Shown piece after piece: positions 56,411 through 64,000 of a stretch of 64,000 bases of DNA. The notes under the pieces are model-generated. The model saw only the letters and a program-made list of their open reading frames with translations, was not told the origin of the DNA and ran no database searches. Position numbers and translations under genes: made by a program. Each line of letters starts with the position of its first letter. The first letter of the stretch is position 1. Origin of the DNA: Lytechinus variegatus (lineage: Eukaryota > Echinodermata > Echinoidea > Temnopleuroida > Toxopneustidae); NCBI RefSeq assembly GCF_018143015.1, contig NC_054741.1:16243736-16307735 (forward strand), given 5' to 3'.

Positions 56411-57395
56411 TGTGTTTCTGCCATGAGACTACAAGTGCAATTAATCAGTGTTTCACCCCTTGGTATAAAGAACATCTCTCCAGGGGAATCATTTCATTGT
56501 GAAATTAATTGTATCCGACACAGAGAAGACCATGCCTTGGGCACTGACCAATATAAAAATGTCACCTAAATGCTGGGGTGATTTCAGTTTTGTTTGCATT
56601 TCATTAATGTACAATAGAAATTCAGGATTTACTGACATTGATATTGTAAAATAATTACTCAATTTAGCATATACCTGGAATATTTTCATTTATTTACTTT
56701 ATCTGTGCTTATTCATTTCTATATTAAAAATATTAATATGATAAAGTTTATTGCTTAGATCTGCCGAAGTATTAAACTTGATGAATTATACAATAAATTA
56801 AAAATGGGTTGTTGAAATTCAACACCAGATGATTCTGCATTCTAAGTGAATATAAATTACCATAATGAAAACTCCAAGTCACACAAAATTTAGTAAATTG
56901 TTTCTGTGTGGTACAACTTCATGATGCTAATGAAATATGATTCAATCAACCTGCTTCAAAATAGTAACATCTCTTGGCAGGCTTATCGGAGTATGAATGA
57001 AGATAGCCTCATTCCTTTATGAAATTAGTCTGAGGGTTTGATTTTCACATTTATGGCTCTGTGAACGTTAAGTGTGAAATTTCATTATCTTATTGACCAC
57101 TTACAATGATTAGCTTGCTCTTCAGAAGTTGACCGAGATCTAGTTCCGGAATGTATCAGCCTCTTGCCATGTTCACTGAGATTATGTCATATTGTGTTTT
57201 TGCCCGGGGCTAAGAGCATAAAAGAAAGGTGCCTTGTTCCAGGCTCTGTGTACCTCTTTATTTTGTTAGTTGACCATGATTACATTGACAAGGTATTCTT
57301 GTCTTGTGATAATCTTCTTTGCCCATATTCTGTACATTTATTTTGTCATATTCATGGATACATCATTATGACCAATTTCTGTTTCATACTTCTCC
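56411..57395. other. Non-coding intergenic sequence
   Basis: AT-rich, no gene, repeat or RNA recognised. Confidence 0.5.
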
Positions 57396-57900
57396 GCTCC
57401 TCTCTCTCTTCGTTTTTTTTTTCTCTTTCTCCTTTACTACACAATTTAGCTCATCTCCTCAGTCATATATCTGATATCCTCTCCTTTGTCATTCTCCCTC
57501 CACTTCTCTCTTACCCCTCCCTACCCCAACTTTAAGCTCTCCCCCTTTCTCTATCATCTCTCCAACCTATCTTTCTCTTCTATATTCATGATCTCCTTTC
57601 CCCTCTATTATTTCTCTTATCCTTTTTCTTCCTAAATTACAGTTTTCCTTCTCTCTCTCCCTGTCTTTATAAAACCTCCTTTCCCCTCTATTCTTTCTCT
57701 CATCCTTTCTCTTCCTCAGTTACAGCTTTCCTTCTCTCCCTTTTGTCTTTATGTAATATGTTCAATCCTTTTTCTTCCTCAATTACAGTTTTCCTTCTCT
57801 CTCTCTCTCTCTTCCTCTGTCACCCTTCTTGATCCCTCTCTCTTCCTTTCTTTCGCATTCTCCCTTGTCTCTCACACACTCTTTCCTTCCTTACCATTAC
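57396..57900. repeat. CT-rich tract with repeated phrases
   Basis: Almost pure pyrimidine on the plus strand. The phrases TTTTCTTCCTCAATTACAG and TTTCCTTCTCTC recur three times at about 110-140 bp spacing, so part is an imperfect tandem repeat. Confidence 0.8.
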
Positions 57901-57903
57901 TTT

Positions 57904-58020
57904 AAAGGGGTACTCCGGGCTGAAAATAAGTAAATAGAGTGAAATTCACTGTGCAAAGCACTGATAATATCATCAAAATCTGATAACAAATAAGTTATTG
58001 AATTTTGAGTTCTAGCTTCA
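57904..58020. repeat. AAAGGGGTACTCCGGGCTGAA repeat end
   Basis: An end typical of a dispersed inverted-repeat element (AAAGGGGTACTCCGGGCTG); no matching right end was found. Confidence 0.4.
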
Positions 58021-59411
58021 TTTATCCTTTTCCAACAAATCATGAATCAAACTGGAAAAAAAATCATTGTCATGAATAATATCTGTTTATTGATGTAAAC
58101 TCATACATGGTTCATATCTACAAACACATTCACAAAAACATCCTCTCATATAATATCCTTCTTAATTCTCATCTTTTTAAGTACATGATGATAAACTTTC
58201 CTTAAGTAGAATTCATTTCAATCACTCCAAGATTGTAAAAGACAAATATATTTCAAAGACACAATCTTCAGCTAACAAACTAGCGTTGTTATTTGATGAA
58301 TCTCGAATAGAATGAATACACTATCTTTATATAGGGAAAGCTCATACACAGTAATATGTACACATTACTAAACTTTGTGCCTTTCAAATTCAAAGTCTCT
58401 GATTTAAAAAAGCTCTTGAAAAGAAAGGCAAATAAATAAGTTTTATAGCAAAAAGCAACAACAATATACATGTATAGAATATAATTATTATAAATGGTAA
58501 CATAAAATCCACCAGTCAATTAAAATAAAGGACTTCAATGAATCTTTTCTCAAGAAAGAGCATCATCATTTTAGCTAATCACATATTTAGCTGAATAAAC
58601 ACTTTCTTAGCCACATAGGATGTAATCCAAATTCTTTGTTTCATACATCATATTAGAGTCATTAAAAATGTTTTCTATAAGGTTTCTTATCTGAGTCTAA
58701 CTATTTAGTATTTTAGTATTTTAGTAACCGTGCAACAAGTTGAAACAAATATAGTTGAGGAATTGAGAACCAAAGTTGGAGGAAAAGTTGCAGAACATGC
58801 CATCCAACTGTCTGTTATATCTACCTAACATTGTTTCCACTAGGCTAATGGATGAAAATTATTTCTGGATTTAAAAAGAGCAGTTGTTTTATGAATTGGT
58901 TTCTTCTTTTAAACAACAGATGTGGTTTTATATTTCATCTCAGGAAATGAACTTTATAGTTTTCTTTTCAACTGCAAAAGTCATCAAGATGCTCTGAAAA
59001 AAAAACTGTTCCAAAGTGATTTCCAGTCCAGTATTTATATTGTATTTATAGTGGCAAGTACAGAAAGGACGGCACATATTTATACAAATCATTTGATGCA
59101 TGCCGCGTCTACTTTTTATTACTATATTGTTCAAAATTTGAGCTATTTATATGGTTTAATACATTGTGAAGAAAATTTCTAATTATATTGTGATAATGAC
59201 TACAGTCTGGGCATTACTTTAAGCCCTTAGAAATTAAATAGAAATTATTTAATGCTTTGAACAGTAAAATAATAATAATCCTGCATTTATACTGGTATTT
59301 GACAAGCAAATTCCGCTGCCATTTCTCTATCATTCATCCATGTTCAAGTCAGCTATAACAGAAAATGGTATGAACACTGCTATTACCATAGTTCAGCCTA
59401 TCAAATTCTGT

Positions 59412-59546
59412 TGGGTGTTTCAAAAAGTCGTTCATAAATTACCAAACTGTACTCGTGACTGGTGATCCTTTCTTGTGCTAAATGTTATTGTTCCAGTCGT
59501 GTGTAAAGTCATGTGTAACGTTATGAACGGCTTTGTGAAACACCCA
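59412..59546. mobile_element. 135-bp MITE, TGGGTGTTTCA ends
   Basis: TGGGTGTTTCAAAAAGTCGT and TTCATAAA are mirrored by TTATGAACGGCTTTGTGAAACACCCA (partial quote). The interior has GTGACTGGTGATCCTTTC. Confidence 0.8.
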
Positions 59547-59549
59547 CCA

Positions 59550-59709
59550 GGGGCCCTGTTTCATAAATGACTTGCAACTGTTGTAACTTTGCCATTATGG
59601 CAACTACCATGGAAACCTTGATTATGATTGGCTGCTGAACTCTTTTGCCATGGTAGTTGATATCATGGCAAAGTTACGACAGTTGTAAGTTCTTAACGAA
59701 ACAGGCCCC
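59550..59709. mobile_element. 160-bp foldback MITE, GGGGCCCTGTTTCA ends
   Basis: GGGGCCCTGTTTCATAAATG at left and CGAAACAGGCCCC at right. TTGCAACTGTTGTAACTTTG and its inverse extend the arms to about 65 bp with CTACCATGG near the centre. Abuts 59412-59546. Confidence 0.85.
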
Positions 59710-62517
59710 AGATTTGCTATCAAAGCACACTATAAAAGATGTCTGAACTGAAGCGTATTTCTATAAATCCTGAAAGATATCTTTTTTTAAATTTTGGAAT
59801 ATGATCATTTGCAGCAACATACTTAAAGCCCTGACTGATGATGTAATCCCAAATCCACTGGAAAATGTACAGCTCTTTTTAAAACCTCTGGAATGCAAAA
59901 GCGAAAATACCAACTTTTGGTCGCGAACAAAGACTTAATCCAAAAATCCACATTCAGTTAAACAATTGCTCTGTACAGCACGTTACTTGAAATTATTTCC
60001 ATATTCAAACTTTCTTCACAAAATGAGAAAGAGGAAAACACTCCCTCTATATTAAGCAGTTCTAAATTAATTGTTATCTTCCAATACGCATTGGCTGCAC
60101 TATTTACAGACGAGTACAACACAGCAAACTTCCCGAGATATGATCATTATATATGAGCTGGAATAATCAGAAGACAATTTAAGTCATTTGCCATCCTTGA
60201 AATAGCATGTCACCTCATTAAGCCCATCTTTTAAAAATCATCGCATCATTTAAGATTGGAATATCTGGGTTGGTGCAATCACAAGATTCGTTTTAAGGAC
60301 GACATAAGTGTTCTTATTTGGGGCATTATCCAATTTGTAAAAACCACTTTCGGCCAACCAAGCAGGCAAATTTACCTGGCATTCAACACAAATTTTGAGC
60401 CACCCTTTCTTCATTAAGCTTTCGAGTAATAGCCTTTTCACACCGAAATTCAAGTACAAAAATTCACACTCATTGCCATCCATCACAAAGAGATGAAAAT
60501 AATATAGACAGATGATAGATTTATCTATTAGTACGGATCAACTCTTTTTAGTGGGTTACCTGAAACATTACGTATGTGAATGTGCACTTAGGTTTTAGTG
60601 TGGATTATTTGTTCATGGTACATTACAAATGCAGGCTAATTTATAAAGTACATGTAGCCTGGAGTGAGCATTCTCAATGATCTTAGGTCAAATTTCAAAT
60701 GAGAATTTACCACTCTTTACCCAGGAGAAGTGAAATGGGTACCTGGCAGGTCAAAATTCCTTGACTGCTTGAGTGGCCAATCAGGGTAGCCATGCTCCAG
60801 CTAGGATAAGAGAATGCAGTGCTTAGGAACATTGTACATTATATTGTTATAACTTTTGGCAGTTTACAAGTTGGACAAATAGATAATCACAGGTCCTTGG
60901 ATTCACATCATACGAAAGGCAGCCACACTTAATTTTCTTCAGCAAGAAATTTATCCATTTTGTGCTGCACTCAACCCAGGTGAATTGGAGACTAGAAGGT
61001 ATGTAATTGAAAAGCCAACAAAAGCTGCTGTGATACAGCCAGTGTATTTAGGCTGCATTATTACAGAGCACTTTAATAGAGACTTCTGATGTTATCTACT
61101 CTATCAACACATGTATTTTTATCATTATTACTATTATTACAATATGAATTTACACAGTACCTACAAGATTACTAACCCATACTGTTGCCTCTATCAATAT
61201 TTCTCAATCTGAGATAAATTCTGATATAATCAAACACACAAAATATACTTTGATATTTTGCAATATGATGAGGTTTGCATGCTTTGTACAAAATACCATG
61301 TCATTTGTTTGCAATAATTTACAACCTGTTATGTAAGAAATCAAATTACATAAATTGACAAGCAGCACCAAAGATCAATGCAATAGTGAAAAACATTCCA
61401 ATTACACATCCACTTAAAAAAAAAGGAATATTAGTGAATTATCACAATAGAGAAATAGCAAAATTGTGACCAGCACAGTTTATTGTTATTGTCTATACAT
61501 TTTAGATTTTAAAAAGAAGAGATATAATACTCTACACTACTACATTATCTAAAGCATTAACGTGAACTTGATGACAACAAATTCAAAATTACTATAATTA
61601 CCATTGAATATCAATTTGTGCTACATGTATGTCTGGGCTGAGAGAATCGACAGACATTACCAAGCTTGTAATTCAGTCTGTCACCTAAAACATGAAACAT
61701 GCATTAAACAGAGAATATCATCAATTATAGTAGTCTATCATCTTAGCGATACCTCTTGGACTCCAAATCAAACACGTGCTTGTTCATTAGCATCAAGCAT
61801 ATCTACATGATATATTGATCTACATGTTAACCTACCACTTTACGCAAAATTCAATGTCAGTTTTGCTAGTTTGTCTTTTAAGTTTGGCTTTCACAGACTC
61901 ATGTTACTATTGAAAATGATTACACAATGTTGCAATCAGAGTCGACTTCAATTACATCTGTTATGAATGCAACTATAACCATGGAATTTGGAGGAACTGA
62001 TGGAAAATGACTTCCAAGGAAGAATACACAACATTGATATTATTTTGTCTTTTCAACTTCCACTGCAATCTCAACGTTCACCATTGAAAGATATTGAATG
62101 CAGGCCCTGTATAATACAATGACTGATTATACTGACTGCTAATTTAGTTCATGTATTTCTGTAGATGAACTGTTTTAAACATACACAAACATTTACAATC
62201 AATTCTTCGGTTGTTTTGTTACAAATCGTAAACATGACAAACCTTACAATGTCGTGTTGTGTAGCTGCAGCAAATAAACATACATGCATATATGCATTTG
62301 TATAATGCAATTCATTTTTTATCATACAGCCATTGAAAAGATTTGTTTTTTCTACAAACCTGATGAGTGAAAGATGAAAGCATTAGTATGCTTAGTAAAA
62401 TGCATTTCACATAGACCTTTTTGCTCTATCCTTGTTATCCACACACTTTGTTGAGACAGAACTGCCTCTGTAGTTAAAAGAGAATTTCACCATTTATCTT
62501 TGAGAGTCATACTGTCA

Positions 62518-64000
62518 TCATGCAGGAGTGTTGAGCAAAATGATTTCCTTGAGGTCTCTGCTGGCGGATGCAACGTCCGTGATCCTGTCAACCATTTCCT
62601 GCAGAGGTTGAACTGCAGGGAACTGGAGAGCTGCATTCTTGGTGGCATTGACACTGACATTGAGGCAGTCACAGAGGGAGTCACTGTGGTGGATGATGCG
62701 ATTCTTCACCTCAAGGTTGTGTAAGTTGTGGTGGAGTGTGTCGCCAACGAACACCAGCTTATGACCCAAGAGGATGATGTGCTTGCTGTGAGCAACAAAC
62801 ACCTTTGGCGGCTGATTGCCATCGATGCAGGAGAAGAAAAGATCGATGGCATTATGCAAGGCAGTGAAAAGAGTCTCCACCTCGGTGTAGTAGAAGGTCA
62901 GGAGCTGTTGATCTCCTGGAGAGAGCGGTGGTGACACTGGAGGTTGATCTGTCGTGATAATTATCTGCCTGTTGTTGATTGACTGGGGTTTCTGGACATA
63001 GCCATAATCTGGCATCTTACCATTTTCAGGCATGATGTGGTTTCCATTAGTTTGGGCATGGATCTGCTGTTGAGGAGCAACAGTGGCACTTGGCACTAGC
63101 GGCAGAGGCCTGTTGCGGATAGTTTCCCTGGTGGCTTGGATGGGTGCTGTAGTCACAAGGGTCTCCTTTTCTGCAGCCATCCAGTTGCTGGACATTCCTG
63201 CAGAGTTTGGAGGCGGTGTTGGCAAGGGTCTGTTCTGGATGATTCCTGCTCTTTTGAAGAGCAGTGATGAGTTACCCTGGACAAATACCACAAACCTCTT
63301 AACATCATCTGGAAGCCCCCTGGCTGTGACTGCAAAAGTGTCCAGTTCATTACTTGGACTTGAACCAGGTTTGTACATAAGTGTGTTCACATCCCAATTA
63401 AGTTCATCCAGCATTGCTGACGCTTTAGTCAAGACCTGGTGCTCATCTTGAATGGGCTTATACTGCTTACTAAGTTTTTCATGGAGGTTCTGATCCGAAA
63501 CATAAAGAGCATTCACCAGGACACCATCACAGAATTCCATGAACTCTTTAAATATTAATTTGAGCTGATTGCATGCCGCTCTGATTTCATGAATATGAGG
63601 TTCAAGATTGTTCTGATGCCTCCAGGTACTACTGACATAACTGAGCATGTATGCTACTGCAGAGTCAAGAGCTTGTTGCCGCTTAATAAGCAGGTCCATG
63701 GCAGCATCACGGTCAAGATTTAACCTCCTCCCTAAAGTTTCATCTATGCAGTCTGCTGATTTTGATAATTGCGGGAGAGACAGCTTAGCGACTCCATCTG
63801 TAATGTCGTCTGCAGAACGATGGTGCTGTGAAAGCGTGACAGGCCCTACTAATGGCCTGTCCTGTGTTACTGTTGGAGGAATGTCATACACGTGATCAGA
63901 GATGCGCCTCTGTGTGCTACCTGGTTGTGGTCTTAGACCACGTGCAGCAGGAGGTTGATCATAGAGTTCATGTCCATGTCTTGCAGGTGTATCATATAGT
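62518..64000 (-). CDS. Cas-family docking protein (p130Cas/BCAR1-NEDD9-EFS type), C-terminal part
   Basis: Cas proteins are non-enzymatic scaffolds at focal adhesions that link FAK and Src to Crk and Rac signalling. The visible 493 residues run from the window edge to TGA 62518-62520. Counting from the edge: three YDxP substrate-domain motifs (YDTP at 2-5, YDQP at 13-16, YDIP at 38-41), which are Crk-binding sites after phosphorylation; a helical region at about 90-250 matching the serine-rich four-helix bundle; proline motifs RPLPTPP (257-263) and RPLPLVP (297-303); a DYGYV tyrosine motif (331-335) in the position of the vertebrate Src-binding YDYV; and the C-terminal FAT-like domain (about 365-493) with NQPPKVFVAHSKHIILLGHK and LVFVGDTL. 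The N-terminal SH3 domain and more YDxP repeats must lie beyond 64000. Invertebrates usually have a single Cas gene, so no vertebrate paralogue name is assigned. Confidence 0.93.
   Translation of the reverse strand, partial: LYDTPARHGHELYDQPPAARGLRPQPGSTQRRISDHVYDIPPTVTQDRPLVGPVTLSQHHRSADDITDGVAKLSLPQLSKSADCIDETLGRRLNLDRDAAMDLLIKRQQALDSAVAYMLSYVSSTWRHQNNLEPHIHEIRAACNQLKLIFKEFMEFCDGVLVNALYVSDQNLHEKLSKQYKPIQDEHQVLTKASAMLDELNWDVNTLMYKPGSSPSNELDTFAVTARGLPDDVKRFVVFVQGNSSLLFKRAGIIQNRPLPTPPPNSAGMSSNWMAAEKETLVTTAPIQATRETIRNRPLPLVPSATVAPQQQIHAQTNGNHIMPENGKMPDYGYVQKPQSINNRQIIITTDQPPVSPPLSPGDQQLLTFYYTEVETLFTALHNAIDLFFSCIDGNQPPKVFVAHSKHIILLGHKLVFVGDTLHHNLHNLEVKNRIIHHSDSLCDCLNVSVNATKNAALQFPAVQPLQEMVDRITDVASASRDLKEIILLNTPA

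Larger units (their letters stand above)
58020..62517 (-). other. Probable 3' untranslated region and flank of the Cas-family gene
   Basis: 4.5 kb after the Cas stop with no coding-like frame. A reverse-complement AATAAA (58086-58091) near the far end could terminate a long 3' untranslated region; earlier signals such as one at about 61479 are equally possible. Two MITEs lie inside. Confidence 0.4.

Overview
This is animal nuclear DNA: AT-rich, with split genes, long non-coding gaps, microsatellites, and a dense population of short foldback and inverted-repeat transposons. The repeat style (TACATGTA runs, C/G-homopolymer-edged inverted-repeat elements, a TGACCTTTGACC-type dispersed repeat) and the proteins point to a marine invertebrate deuterostome, most likely an echinoderm such as a sea urchin. 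That placement is an inference.

I can support four host genes. (1) A BTB-BACK-Kelch (KLHL) protein in one coding block, minus strand, 5537-7324. (2) A complete nine-exon TBC1D20 orthologue, minus strand, 29670 down to 19137, 401 codons. All eight introns have GT..AG ends and compatible phases. (3) A two-exon SMIM13-like small membrane protein, plus strand, exons 41554-41626 and 51389-51543, 75 residues. (4) The C-terminal part of a Cas-family docking protein (p130Cas/BCAR1-NEDD9), minus strand, 62518 to the right edge, where the gene runs out of the window. The genes are unrelated in function (ubiquitin-ligase adaptor, Rab GAP, small membrane protein, adhesion/Src scaffold) and do not form a system.

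Layout: 1-5536 is downstream flank of the KLHL gene. 7.6-19.1 kb is repeat-rich and contains a 2.1-kb terminal-inverted-repeat (TIR) element with a regularly spaced internal motif. 19.1-29.7 kb is TBC1D20. 29.9-31.7 kb is an element with AGGTGGTCTGTC ends. 32.4-33.5 kb holds a retroelement Gag remnant. 34-41.5 kb is repeat mosaic. The 9.8-kb SMIM13 intron holds a nest of transposons: two hAT-like families with 8-bp target duplications, one sharing its target site with its neighbour, a foldback element, and a 5'-truncated LINE with one stop codon. 51.5-62.5 kb is probably the long 3' untranslated regions of SMIM13 (plus) and the Cas gene (minus), with more small elements.

The strongest unexplained structures are these: the nested hAT cluster whose age order can be read; the ~147-bp-spaced motif series inside the 10.1-12.2 kb element; three elements carrying repeated GTTTAGGG-like phrases; a 96-bp identical, hairpin-rich core shared by two otherwise diverged repeats; and a 115-bp-armed foldback that ends about 8 bp from a TBC1D20 splice donor.
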